NCBI RefSeq assembly: GCF_022012435.1
Contig: NZ_JAKLUA010000001.1
Coordinates: 1,488,001-1,552,000 of the forward strand
From: Bradyrhizobium zhengyangense
Lineage (GTDB): Bacteria > Pseudomonadota > Alphaproteobacteria > Rhizobiales > Xanthobacteraceae
Direction: 5' to 3'
DNA: 64,000 bases
The notes beneath the pieces were generated by a model. That model searched no databases, had not been told where the DNA came from, and worked only from the letters and a program-made list of their open reading frames with translations. The position numbers were made by a program, and so were the translations under genes. Shown here one piece after another: positions 33,024 through 42,939 of the stretch; position 1 is the first letter of the stretch, and each line of letters opens with the position of its first letter.

Positions 33024-34000
33024 CTATCCCGCCGGCAGCGCATCCAGATGACAGGCGACCCATTGCTCGCCTTCTGAACGAAGGTGCGGCTCTTCGGTCC
33101 GGCAACGATCGAACACAAACGGGCAGCGCGTATGGAAACGGCAGCCTTTTGGAGGATTGATCGGGCTCGGCACGTCCCCGCCGAGAATGATGGGATTGCG
33201 CTTGGCCCCGGGCTCCGGCAGCGGCACCGCCGAGAGCAGCGCTTTGGTATAGGGATGTCGGGGTGCTGCAAAGATCTCACGGCGTGGCGCAATCTCGACG
33301 ATCTTGCCGAGATACATCACCGCGACGCGGTGGGTCATGTGTTCGACGATTGCGAGATCATGGCTGATGAACAGCAATGCAAGGCCAAACTCGCGCTGCA
33401 GATCCTGCAGCAAATTGACGATCTGCGCCTTGACCGAGACGTCGAGCGCAGAGACAGCCTCGTCGCAGACGATCAGCTCGGGCTCAGCCGCGAGCGCCCG
33501 GGCGATGCCGATGCGCTGGCGCTGGCCACCGGAGAACTCGTGCGGTCTGCGGTTCAGCGCCTCGCGCGGCAGGCGCACCGTGTCCATCAGCGCGGTCACG
33601 CGCGTCTCGAGATCGGTTGCCGATTTGGCGAGGCCGAAATTGCGGATCGGCTCGGCCAGAATGTCGCGCACCCGCATGCGCGGATTGAGGCTGGAGAATG
33701 GATCCTGAAAGACGACCTGAATGCGTTGCCGCAGCTGGCGCATCGTGCTCGGATGTGCGTCGTCGATACGCTGACCGTCGAGGACAACCTGGCCCGAGGT
33801 CACATCGAACAGCCGCAGGATCGCGCGGCCGACCGTCGACTTGCCGCAGCCGGATTCGCCGACCAGCGACAGCGTCTCGCCACGCGCAATCTCGAACGAC
33901 ACGCCGTCCACGGCATAAACGAATTCGGTTTGTCGCCCGAACAGGCCCTTGTTGACTGGAAAATGTTTCTTGAGGTCGTTGACCTGGAGCAGAGGGACAC

Positions 34001-34004
<4 letters not shown>
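33024..34004 (-). CDS. Oligopeptide/dipeptide-type ABC transporter ATP-binding protein (DppF type)
   Basis: 326-residue ATPase with the oligopeptide C-terminal extension that holds four cysteines or similar metal ligands ([21 protein letters not shown]). Walker [16 protein letters not shown], signature [16 protein letters not shown], Walker [18 protein letters not shown] at 34004 overlaps the DppD-type stop by 4 bases. Last gene of the hydantoinase-importer operon. The substrate need not be a peptide, because such systems also move nickel, opines, sugars and small heterocycles. Confidence 0.92.
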
Positions 34005-34990
<986 letters not shown>

Positions 34991-35005
34991 CGCGATCAGC
35001 CCCCG

Positions 35006-35929
35006 TCAGAGACGCTTGGCCATGCGCGGATCGAGCGCATCGCGAAGGCCATCGCCGAGCAGATTCACGGCGAGCACGGTGATCGACAGGAACGCCGCCG
35101 GGAAGAACACGATGTAGGGCTTGACCTGCCATAGTGCGCGCCCCTCGGCCATGATGTTGCCCCAGGACGGAATGGTGGGTGGCGTGCCGGCGCCAATGAA
35201 GGACAGGATCGCCTCGGTGATCATGGCGCTGGCGCAGATATAGGTCGCCTGCACCAGCATCGGCGCGACCGTGTTGGGCAGGATGTGGCGCACGATGATC
35301 ATCGGCGCGCGCGTGCCGCATGCGACCGCCGCATCCACATAAGGCTGCTCGCGCAGTGACAGTACCACGCTGCGGACGAGGCGCGAGACGCGCGGGATCT
35401 CGGCGACGGTGATTGCCAGGATGACGTTGCCGACGCTGCCGCGCGTCAGCGCCATCAGCGCGATCGCGAGCAGGATCGGCGGGATCGACATCAAGCCGTC
35501 CATGAAGCGCATCAAGATGCCGTCGGCCCAGCGGACGAAGCCCGAGACCATGCCGATGGCAAGACCGGCCGCGGAGGCGAAGATCGCGACCGACAGCCCG
35601 ACCGTCAGCGAGACCCGTGCGCCGAACAGCACGCGTGAATAGATATCGCGGCCCAGCGCGTCGGTGCCGAACCAGAAGACTGCCGACGGCGCCCTCGTGC
35701 GCTTGGCAGGCGCGAGCGCAGTCGGGTCGACCGTCCACAGATACGGCGCAAAAACCGCGATCAGGACGAGCATCAGCAGCAGCACGCCGCCGATTGCGAC
35801 GGTGGGATGGCTGCGCAAGAACCCGATAAAGCCACGGCGGATCGTGACCGGCCGGAGGATGTCAGGCAATTGCGGCGCAAGCACGAGGCCGGCCGGCAGC
35901 ACCTGCGGATTGACGGTCGTGTCGGTCAA
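35006..35929 (-). CDS. Oligopeptide/dipeptide-type ABC permease (DppC type)
   Basis: 307-residue inner-membrane permease. N-terminal helix VAIGGVLLLMLVLIAVFAPYLW, the GTDALGRDIYSRVLFGARVSL motif typical of DppC/OppC, and the EAA loop YVDAAVACGTRAPMIIVRHILPN. Overlaps the DppB-type gene by 4 bases. Confidence 0.92.
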   Translation of the reverse strand: MTDTTVNPQVLPAGLVLAPQLPDILRPVTIRRGFIGFLRSHPTVAIGGVLLLMLVLIAVFAPYLWTVDPTALAPAKRTRAPSAVFWFGTDALGRDIYSRVLFGARVSLTVGLSVAIFASAAGLAIGMVSGFVRWADGILMRFMDGLMSIPPILLAIALMALTRGSVGNVILAITVAEIPRVSRLVRSVVLSLREQPYVDAAVACGTRAPMIIVRHILPNTVAPMLVQATYICASAMITEAILSFIGAGTPPTIPSWGNIMAEGRALWQVKPYIVFFPAAFLSITVLAVNLLGDGLRDALDPRMAKRL

Positions 35930-36867
35930 TAGCGGATCCTCGGGTCAACGAGCGTGTAGGTGACGTCGATCATCAGATTGACAAGGACGTAGACAAAGCT
36001 GAACAGCAGCACGATGCCCTGAATGACCGGATAGTCGCGCCGCAGGATCGCATCGATGGTGAGGCGGCCGAGGCCTGGGATCGCGAACACGCTCTCGGTC
36101 ACGACCGCGCCACCGATCAGTAGCGCGATGCCGATGCCGATCACGGTGACGATCGGTACCGCAGCGTTCTTCAGCGCGTGAATGAACAGGATGCCGCCCT
36201 GCCCGAGGCCCTTCGCCTTGGCGGTGCGGATATAGTCCTGCTGCAATACTTCGAGCATGGCGGCACGGGTGATGCGCGCGACCAGCGCGATATAGACGCA
36301 GCCGAGTGCGATTGCCGGCAGGATCAAATTCTGCAGCCAGGGCCAGAAGCCCCGGTTGAGCGGCGTATAGCCCTGCACGGGGAGCCATTCGAGCTGGAGC
36401 GCGAAGACATAGGCCAGGAAGTAGCCGACGACGAAGACAGGCAGCGAGAAGCCGAACACGGCAAAGCCCATGATGGCCCGATCGATGAAGCTGCCGGCCT
36501 TCCACGCCGCGACGACGCCTAGCGGCACCGCGACGACGATCGTGAGCAGCAGCGTGACCATCATCAAAGACAGTGTCGGTCCGAGACGCTGCCCGATCAT
36601 CGTGGACACCGGCAGGTTGGTGAAGATCGAGGTGCCGAGATCGCCGTGCATAAGACGCCACACCCAGCTTCCGAACTGGATCAGGAACGGCCGGTCGAGG
36701 CCAAGGCTCTGGCGGATGCGCTCCACATCCTCCGGGCTCGCCTGGTCGCCCGCGATCACCACGGCCGGATCACCCGGCGCGATGTAAAGCAGGCCGAACA
36801 CGAACAGTGCGACAATCGCCATCACCGGCAAGGTGGCGACGATGCGCCGGAGGATGTAGGAGAGCAT
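35926..36867 (-). CDS. Oligopeptide/dipeptide-type ABC permease (DppB type)
   Basis: 313-residue permease with the DppB N-terminus MLSYILRRIVATLPVMAIVALFVF, the GDLGTSIFTNLPV periplasmic motif and the EAA loop YIRTAKAKGLGQGGILFIHALKN. Six predicted helices. Follows the binding-protein gene by 17 bases, and its end overlaps the DppC-type gene by 4 bases. Confidence 0.92.
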   Translation of the reverse strand: MLSYILRRIVATLPVMAIVALFVFGLLYIAPGDPAVVIAGDQASPEDVERIRQSLGLDRPFLIQFGSWVWRLMHGDLGTSIFTNLPVSTMIGQRLGPTLSLMMVTLLLTIVVAVPLGVVAAWKAGSFIDRAIMGFAVFGFSLPVFVVGYFLAYVFALQLEWLPVQGYTPLNRGFWPWLQNLILPAIALGCVYIALVARITRAAMLEVLQQDYIRTAKAKGLGQGGILFIHALKNAAVPIVTVIGIGIALLIGGAVVTESVFAIPGLGRLTIDAILRRDYPVIQGIVLLFSFVYVLVNLMIDVTYTLVDPRIRY

Positions 36868-36884
36868 CTGGCCTCAGCGCAGGA

Positions 36885-38489
36885 TCATGCGGTCTTCGAC
36901 ACGCCCCAGAAGAACGGCAGCGGCCCCTTGGTGACACCGGACACGTTCTTGCGCCACGCGGTGTAGCTCAGGAAGAAACCGGTCGGCGCGTAGACGACGT
37001 CATCCATCGCCGCCTTGTTAAGACGGCCGATTGCGGCCTTCTCCTCGTCGAAATTCTTGGCTTCGAACCAGGACGTGACCTCCTTCTCCGTGCCGGCACT
37101 GGTCGGCCAGCCGAACCAGGCCTTGTCGCCATTGGCCCGAATGGCGGTGTAGGGCGCAGGATTGATGCAGTCCGCGCCTGCATGCCAAGTGTGGAACATG
37201 TTCCAGCCGCCCTGTCCCGGCGGCGTCTTCTGTGCGCGGCGCGAGCCGACCGTGCCCCAATCCGTCGCCACGAAGTCGACATTCATGCCGAGCTTCTTCA
37301 AAAGATCGGCCGTCACATCGCCCATCGCCTTGGTGATCGGCTGGTCCTGCGCGACGAGACACGTCACCGGCTGACCGGAATAGCCGCTCTCCGCAAGCAG
37401 CTTCTTGGCGGCATCAAGGTCACGCTTGCCCTTCAGGATGTCACCGCCCATTTCGGTGTAAAGCGGCGTACCTGGCGTGAAGAAGCCGGGCAGCGGCTTC
37501 CACAGCGAGTCGTCGTCGCCAACGAGCGCACGCATGTAGTCTTCCTGGCTCATCGCCATCAGCACGGCGCGCCGCGCGCGCACGTCGTTGAAGGGCGGAT
37601 ACAGGAAGTTCATGCGGAAGGAGCCGATATTGCCGAGGGGGTCGCCGATATCGACATTGATGTTCTTGTTCTTCTTCAGCACCGGAACGAGATCGGCGAT
37701 CGGGTTTTCCCACCAGTCGATCTCGCCATTCTGCAACGCCGCCGCTGCGGTTGCCGGATCCGGCATGATCACCCATTCGACGCGATCGACAAGGATCTGC
37801 TTGCCGCCCGCGAGCCAGGACGCTTTCTCTTGCCGCGGCGCATAGTCGGCGAATTTTTCGAACACCGCTTTCGCGCCCGGCACCCACTCGCCCGTCAAGA
37901 ACTTCATCGGGCCGGAGCCGACATAATCCGAGATCTGCTTGAACGGATCGGTCTGCGCGATGCGCTCCGGCATGATGAAGGCGCAAGGCGAATTGTTCTT
38001 GGCAAGCGCATAGAGCATCTTCGGAAAGGGTTGCTTCAGGACCCATTTGAAGGTGCGGTCGTCGACGGCTGTGAGCTCCTGCTGGATCGCCTTGAGCATC
38101 AGGCCCATGGGATCGCGCGCAGCCCAGCGATTGAGGCTCGCGACGACGTCCTTGCTCAGCACCGGCTCGCCGTCATGGAATTTCAGGCCCGAACGCAACT
38201 TGAACGTCCAGGTCATGCCGTCGTCGGTCACTTCCTCGGATTCGACCATCTGGCGTTGTGGTACGAGCGAGGAATCGACGCCGTAGAGCGTGTCCCAGAC
38301 CAGGGCCGCCGCATTGCGCACGACATATTGGGTGCCCCAGATGGGATCGAAATTGGCGAGATTGGCCTGCGGCACGAAACGCAGGGTGCGGGCTGAGGCG
38401 CCTTGCGCGATCGCCGGAGCCGAGAGGCCACCGGTCAACGCCAGACCGCTCGCGCCGGCCAGTCCCTTCAATACGGTCCTGCGATCCAT
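36885..38489 (-). CDS. ABC transporter substrate-binding protein, family 5 (peptide/nickel/opine type)
   Basis: 534-residue SBP_bac_5 protein. ATG at 38489 follows GGGAGG and gives a TAT-like signal (MDRRTVLKGLAGASGLALTGG, cleavage near AIAQ). The mature part shows TLRFVPQANLANFDPIWGTQYVVRNAA, the cluster motif LKFHDGEPVLSKDVVASLNRW and YVGSGPMKFLTGEW. The 179-base gap after the hydantoinase gene may contain its own promoter, but the shared strand and order suggest one functional unit. The ligand may be a hydantoin, carbamoyl amino acid or related compound; that is inference from context. Confidence 0.9.
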   Translation of the reverse strand: MDRRTVLKGLAGASGLALTGGLSAPAIAQGASARTLRFVPQANLANFDPIWGTQYVVRNAAALVWDTLYGVDSSLVPQRQMVESEEVTDDGMTWTFKLRSGLKFHDGEPVLSKDVVASLNRWAARDPMGLMLKAIQQELTAVDDRTFKWVLKQPFPKMLYALAKNNSPCAFIMPERIAQTDPFKQISDYVGSGPMKFLTGEWVPGAKAVFEKFADYAPRQEKASWLAGGKQILVDRVEWVIMPDPATAAAALQNGEIDWWENPIADLVPVLKKNKNINVDIGDPLGNIGSFRMNFLYPPFNDVRARRAVLMAMSQEDYMRALVGDDDSLWKPLPGFFTPGTPLYTEMGGDILKGKRDLDAAKKLLAESGYSGQPVTCLVAQDQPITKAMGDVTADLLKKLGMNVDFVATDWGTVGSRRAQKTPPGQGGWNMFHTWHAGADCINPAPYTAIRANGDKAWFGWPTSAGTEKEVTSWFEAKNFDEEKAAIGRLNKAAMDDVVYAPTGFFLSYTAWRKNVSGVTKGPLPFFWGVSKTA

Positions 38490-38668
38490 AAAATCCTCCC
38501 AATCATGCCGTGATGCCGGCCGTTCATTGGCCAAAGCGAGGTGAAACAGAGCCCATTGGCTTGCAAATGGTATGCCAGCAACCGTTCCTCGCTAGCAGGA
38601 TATTGGCGACTTCCGGCTGTCGCTGCGCAGCTGCACGGACAACGATCTTCATCGCGCGGGGCGCGCGA

Positions 38669-40138
38669 TCACAGCAGTCTGGCTCCGAAATTCCGCTCCG
38701 GATCCATGTCCGCGACGAGCCGGCCGGTCGGCTTCGCCGCCTCGCCGCCGCTGCGCGCCAGGAATTGGCCACTGCCCGCACTGGCGAGGCATTTGCCGCC
38801 GTCGACGATCAGCCGGCCGCGTGACAGCACCGACACCGGCCAGCCTTTCAGCTTGCGTCCAGCGAACGGCGTGTAGCCGGCGAGATCGTGCATCATCTCG
38901 TCGGCGATGACGGTCTCGCGATTGGGATCCCAGATCGCGATATCGGCATCGGCGCCGACAGCGATCGAGCCTTTGCGCGGATGCAGATTGTAGATCTTGG
39001 CGGGCGCCGTCGCGGTCAGCTCGACGAATTTTTCGAGACCCAGGCGTCCTTTCGAGACCATCGCGTCGAACAGCAGCGGCAAGCGCAGCTCGAGTCCCGG
39101 CAGGCCATTGGCGACCTGCTTGAAGTTCGGATTGGGGCCGGCGCGCAGCTTGCCGGTCTCGTCAAAGCGATACGGCGCGTGATCCGACGAAATGGTCTGG
39201 AGATCGCCGAGCGACAATGCCTGCCACAGCGCTTCCTGGTCGGCATGCGTGCGCGGCGGCGGGCTGCACATCCACTTCGCGCCTTCCGCGCCGGGCTTGT
39301 CGAGATCGCCAGCAGTGAGGAACAGATATTGCGGACAGGTCTCCGCGAACACCTTCAACCCCTGCCCGCGCGCATCACGGATCACCCTGGCACCCTCAGC
39401 GGTCGAGACATGGAAGATCATGATCGGCTGGTCGAGCAGCGCCGCCATGCCGATCAGCCGCGTGAAGGCTTCTGCTTCCGACACGCGGGCGTGGCTGACG
39501 GCATGGTATTTCGGCATCGTGTAGCCGCGTGCAAGCAGGCGCTTCACCATCCAGGCGATGATGCCGTGGTTCTCCGCATGCGCACACAGCATCGCGCCGG
39601 ACTGGCGCGCCGCCAGGAGAATATCGAGCAGCGGCTCGTCATCGACCTTGAGCCGGTCATAGGTCATGAAGATCTTGATCGACGCATGCCCCTGCTTCAC
39701 CAGCGCGGGAATGTGCTCTTCGACCGTTTCCTTGGTCGCGTCCGCGATGATCATGTGAAAGGCGTAGTCGATCACGGCGCCCTTCCTGGCGAGCGCGTGA
39801 TAGTCCTCCACCACCTGCGGCAGCTTCATCCCGACATGCTGGGCCGCGAATGGAATCACCGTGGTGGTGCCGCCAAAGGCTGCCGATACGGTCGCGCTCT
39901 CAAACGTGTCGGCATTCATGATTCCGGCCGCAGAGAGCTGCTCGATATGCGCGTGGCTGTCGACGCCACCCGGCAGCACCAGCTTGCCCCGCGCATCGAT
40001 CTCGCGCTTGGCTGGCGGCAAGCCGCGGCCCATCGCAGCGATGGCCTCGCCGGAGATGGCGACGTCGGCCTCGAACACGTCGGTCGTGGTGGCGACGCGC
40101 CCGCCGCGGATGATGAGGTCGTAGGTGGGTTCTGTCAC
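38669..40138 (-). CDS. Dihydropyrimidinase / D-hydantoinase
   Basis: Zinc amidohydrolase, 489 residues, that opens cyclic ureides (dihydropyrimidines, 5-substituted hydantoins) to N-carbamoyl amino acids. Metal ligands H62 and H64 in PGGVDSHAHIE and the carboxylated lysine K155 in ASIKIFMTY are in place; later ligands include a histidine in LCAHAENHG and the aspartate in TISSDHAPYRF. I favour the GTG at 40138, which has GGAG 6 bases upstream; an ATG four codons earlier lacks a ribosome binding site. The adjacent D-specific carbamoylase argues for hydantoinase function over pyrimidine catabolism, whose usual partner is a different beta-ureidopropionase. Confidence 0.9.
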   Translation of the reverse strand: MTEPTYDLIIRGGRVATTTDVFEADVAISGEAIAAMGRGLPPAKREIDARGKLVLPGGVDSHAHIEQLSAAGIMNADTFESATVSAAFGGTTTVIPFAAQHVGMKLPQVVEDYHALARKGAVIDYAFHMIIADATKETVEEHIPALVKQGHASIKIFMTYDRLKVDDEPLLDILLAARQSGAMLCAHAENHGIIAWMVKRLLARGYTMPKYHAVSHARVSEAEAFTRLIGMAALLDQPIMIFHVSTAEGARVIRDARGQGLKVFAETCPQYLFLTAGDLDKPGAEGAKWMCSPPPRTHADQEALWQALSLGDLQTISSDHAPYRFDETGKLRAGPNPNFKQVANGLPGLELRLPLLFDAMVSKGRLGLEKFVELTATAPAKIYNLHPRKGSIAVGADADIAIWDPNRETVIADEMMHDLAGYTPFAGRKLKGWPVSVLSRGRLIVDGGKCLASAGSGQFLARSGGEAAKPTGRLVADMDPERNFGARLL

Positions 40139-40183
40139 GGGGCACTCCATCGTGGTCGTCAGCTTGCGGGAAGACCGGTGGCG

Positions 40184-41116
40184 TCACTTCGCCGGTGGCG
40201 GCACCGCGCCGGTCCGGCTGGTGATCAGGCCGTAATGCTCGATGCGGCGGTGCCGGGCGAAATCGAAGATCGTGGTCTTGCCGAAGGTGGTGGCATCGAG
40301 GTCGCAAGCATGGACCAGAACCTCATCACCGTCGGTCTTTGCTTCAGCGACGATCTCGCCATTGGGATCGACGATCAGGCTGCCGCCGAACAGCGCATGC
40401 CCGTCCTCGACGCCGGCCTTGGCGACGGCAACCACCCAGGTCGCGTTCTGATAGGCGCCGGCCTGCACGGAGAGGCGGTTGTGAAACAGGCGCTTCTCGA
40501 CACCCTCCTCGCCTCGCTCCGCATTCACCGACGGCGTGTTGTAGCCGATCAGCACCATCTCGACGCCCTGCAAGCCCATGACGCGATAGGTCTCGGGCCA
40601 GCGGCGATCGTTGCAAATCGCCATGCCAATGATGCCGCCGAGCTCGCGCCAGACATTGAAGCCGAGATCGCCCGGCTCGAAATAGCGCTTCTCCAGATGC
40701 TGATGCGATCGATGTGCCTCGTATTCGACATGACCGGGCAAATGGACCTTGCGATATTTGCCGACGATCTTGCCGGATTTGTCGGTCAGAACGGCCGTGT
40801 TGAAGTGGTGGCCATCGGGCGTCAGCTCGGCATAGCCGAAATTCATCGCGATTCTGTGCTGCGCCGCGCGCTCGAACAGCGGCTTGGTCGCCGCATTCGG
40901 CATCTCGCGCTCGAACCAGTTGTCGAATGCCGCGCGGTCCTCGACATACCAGCGCGGGAAGAATGTCGTCAGCGCCAGTTCCGGATAGACGATGAGATCA
41001 GCACCCCTAGCTTTCGCCTCGTCCATCAGCGCGATCATGCGCTTGACCACGGCCTCGCGGCTGTCGGCCTTCTGAATCGGGCCCATCTGGGCGGCGGCAA
41101 CTGTGACGAGACGCAT
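40184..41116 (-). CDS. N-carbamoyl-D-amino acid hydrolase (D-carbamoylase), nitrilase superfamily
   Basis: 310 residues with strong resemblance to the Agrobacterium D-carbamoylase. Catalytic triad E46 (VYPELALTTFFPRW), K123 (KYRKVHLPGH) and C168 (MAICNDRRWPE). Shared D-carbamoylase features include EYEAHRSHQHLEKRYFEPGD, VMGLQGVEMVLIGYNTP and the C-terminal FARHRRIEHYGLI. It hydrolyses N-carbamoyl-D-amino acids to D-amino acid, ammonia and CO2. First gene of the operon, 45 bases before the hydantoinase start. Confidence 0.92.
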   Translation of the reverse strand: MRLVTVAAAQMGPIQKADSREAVVKRMIALMDEAKARGADLIVYPELALTTFFPRWYVEDRAAFDNWFEREMPNAATKPLFERAAQHRIAMNFGYAELTPDGHHFNTAVLTDKSGKIVGKYRKVHLPGHVEYEAHRSHQHLEKRYFEPGDLGFNVWRELGGIIGMAICNDRRWPETYRVMGLQGVEMVLIGYNTPSVNAERGEEGVEKRLFHNRLSVQAGAYQNATWVVAVAKAGVEDGHALFGGSLIVDPNGEIVAEAKTDGDEVLVHACDLDATTFGKTTIFDFARHRRIEHYGLITSRTGAVPPPAK

Positions 41117-41795
41117 CAGCGATATCCTGATTTCTTGACGACTTTTTTTGGCGAGGCTGACGATCGCAGCTTCAATGGCGGGTCGGCGCGCAGCATAACG
41201 TGGCCGAGCGACGCTTTTCCAGCCAAGCAGCTTTCATGCCGTCCGCCTTTCCCGTTTGGCACCTGCAGCCGCACCACAATAAACCCTCGGGCGCGGAGAT
41301 GATGATGCACGCCTAGAAGGTGCGGCTCGCGACCATCACGGCGGGCCGAACTGCCCGCGGAATGAGCACGCAAGTGTAGGGAGAAACGTGCAGCGCGCCA
41401 CGGATTTTTCCGTGCGAATAGCGACTTTCGCCGCGCCGCACTCGGAGCAAACGAACCGTTTGGCTAATTTGCAGGCGCTCGAATCGCGATATCCGATCGT
41501 CGGATGCCTACGAGCTATGCACAGCGGTCAGCGCAGCTTCCATTTATTTGTGCCCCTAGGGTCCATCACCGCCATCCGCGGCTCGCGCGACGGCCGATAT
41601 ATGCGACAAATCCGAACTTCGGTAAAATGGAATGTTCTGATGTGCGGGGGTTGACCGAGCAGGTGACCGCGCAAGGAACGACATCACAATGATACAAAAC
41701 GTCAACTCACCGCGCTGCCGGAACTCTGGCCTTCGCTTCCCGTTGATGATCTAAGCACACCCCTCACCCGCGCGCTTCCCTCCCGGAGTCCATCG
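41117..41795. other. Long intergenic region between hydantoin operon and MFS gene
   Basis: 679 bases between divergent genes, the longest gap in the window. It must hold the promoters of the carbamoylase-led operon and of the MFS gene. Small palindromes are visible, ATCCGA-tcg-TCGGAT (41491-41505) and CCGAACTTCGG near 41608, but no strong promoter pair. An 88-codon frame at 41388-41654 lacks a ribosome binding site and protein-like composition. No regulator gene for the hydantoin operon is present. Confidence 0.4.
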
Positions 41796-42932
41796 ATGAC
41801 CTCAGCCGACCGGCCAGCGACGCGGCTCGCCACGCGCCTCTCGTTCCTGGTCGCCGGATTTGGCCTTGCGTGCTGGGCGCCGCTGGTCCCGTTCGCGAAG
41901 GCGCGGCTCGCGGTCGACGACGCCGTCCTCGGCCTGCTGCTGCTCAGCCTCGGCATCGGCTCGGTCCTCGCGATGCTCGCGACCGGTATCCTGAGCGCAC
42001 GTTACGGCACCAAGCCGATCATCATCGCCGGCGGGATCGGCCTTGCCCTGATCTTGCCGCTGCTGATCGTCGCCGGCACGCCCGTGGCATTGGCGCTGAC
42101 GCTGCTCGCGTTCGGTGGTGCGCTCGGCTCGATCGATGTCGCCATGAACATTCATGCTGTCGAGGTCGAACGCGCGGCGAGCGAGCCTTTGATGTCGGGC
42201 TTCCATGCACTCTTCAGCATTGGCGGCTTCGCCGGATCCGCGGTGATGACGGCGCTGTTGTCGCTGCATCTTGGGCCGCTCGGAAGCGCCCTGATCTGTT
42301 CCGCGCTGATGCTGATCGCGATGGCGATAACCTGGCCGCGCCTCCTGCGAAGGGCTCAGGCGCAGGAAGGCCCGCTATTCGTGCTGCCGCACGGCATCGT
42401 GCTGTTGCTGGCGCTACTCGCGGCCGTCACCTTCCTGATCGAAGGCGCAATGCTCGACTGGGGCGCACTGCTCGTCATCGACGCAGGCCTCGTCAGCGAG
42501 GCGCGAGGCGGCATCGGCTACATCGTGTTCTCGATCGCGATGACCACCGGCCGGCTTGGCGGCGATGCCGTCGTGGCACGGATTGGCGATCGGGCGACAC
42601 TGATCGGGGGAAGCCTGCTTGCGGTCGCGGGCCTTGCCGTGCTGCTGCTGGCACAGAGCGCGTCCGTTGCCATCGCCGGCTTCCTGCTGATCGGCCTCGG
42701 CGCGTCGAACCTCGTGCCGGTGCTGTTCCGCGGCGCGGCGCGGCAAACGGCCATGCCCACCGGGCTCGCGGTGGCGTCGATCACCACCGCCGGCTATGCC
42801 GGCGTTCTGATTGGCCCTGCCGGCATCGGTTTTGTCGCCCATGCCGTCGGATTGCCGGCGGCGTTCTGGATGCTCGCCGCGCTGATGTGCGTCGTTACGC
42901 TGTCGGCGCGCGCCGTGACCCGAAACACTTAA
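41796..42932 (+). CDS. MFS transporter
   Basis: 378-residue major facilitator with 12 predicted helices. N-terminus RLSFLVAGFGLACWAPLVPFAKARL, motif-A-like LSARYGTKPIIIAGG between helices 2 and 3, and a central basic loop (RLLRRAQAQEG). Similar small MFS proteins (FucP/YbjJ-like group) handle sugars or metabolites; the substrate here is unknown. It converges with the PepSY gene, 7 bases apart, and is not obviously part of the cobalamin set. Confidence 0.85.
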   Translation: MTSADRPATRLATRLSFLVAGFGLACWAPLVPFAKARLAVDDAVLGLLLLSLGIGSVLAMLATGILSARYGTKPIIIAGGIGLALILPLLIVAGTPVALALTLLAFGGALGSIDVAMNIHAVEVERAASEPLMSGFHALFSIGGFAGSAVMTALLSLHLGPLGSALICSALMLIAMAITWPRLLRRAQAQEGPLFVLPHGIVLLLALLAAVTFLIEGAMLDWGALLVIDAGLVSEARGGIGYIVFSIAMTTGRLGGDAVVARIGDRATLIGGSLLAVAGLAVLLLAQSASVAIAGFLLIGLGASNLVPVLFRGAARQTAMPTGLAVASITTAGYAGVLIGPAGIGFVAHAVGLPAAFWMLAALMCVVTLSARAVTRNT

Positions 42933-42939
42933 TGGCGCG

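Noticed and set aside
36807-38396. 529-codon plus-strand frame opposite the family 5 binding protein
   Set aside because: Antisense shadow of a well-supported gene.
38888-41302. 804-codon open frame on the plus strand, antisense to the hydantoinase and carbamoylase genes
   Set aside because: A codon-bias shadow in GC-rich DNA; both minus-strand genes have intact catalytic motifs and this frame has no recognisable domain.
41491-41505. Short palindrome ATCCGA-tcg-TCGGAT
   Set aside because: Only 6-bp arms in a GC-rich gap with no positional link to a promoter; likely chance.
41388-41654. 88-codon plus-strand frame in the long gap before the MFS gene
   Set aside because: Weak start context and no protein-like features; kept as intergenic.
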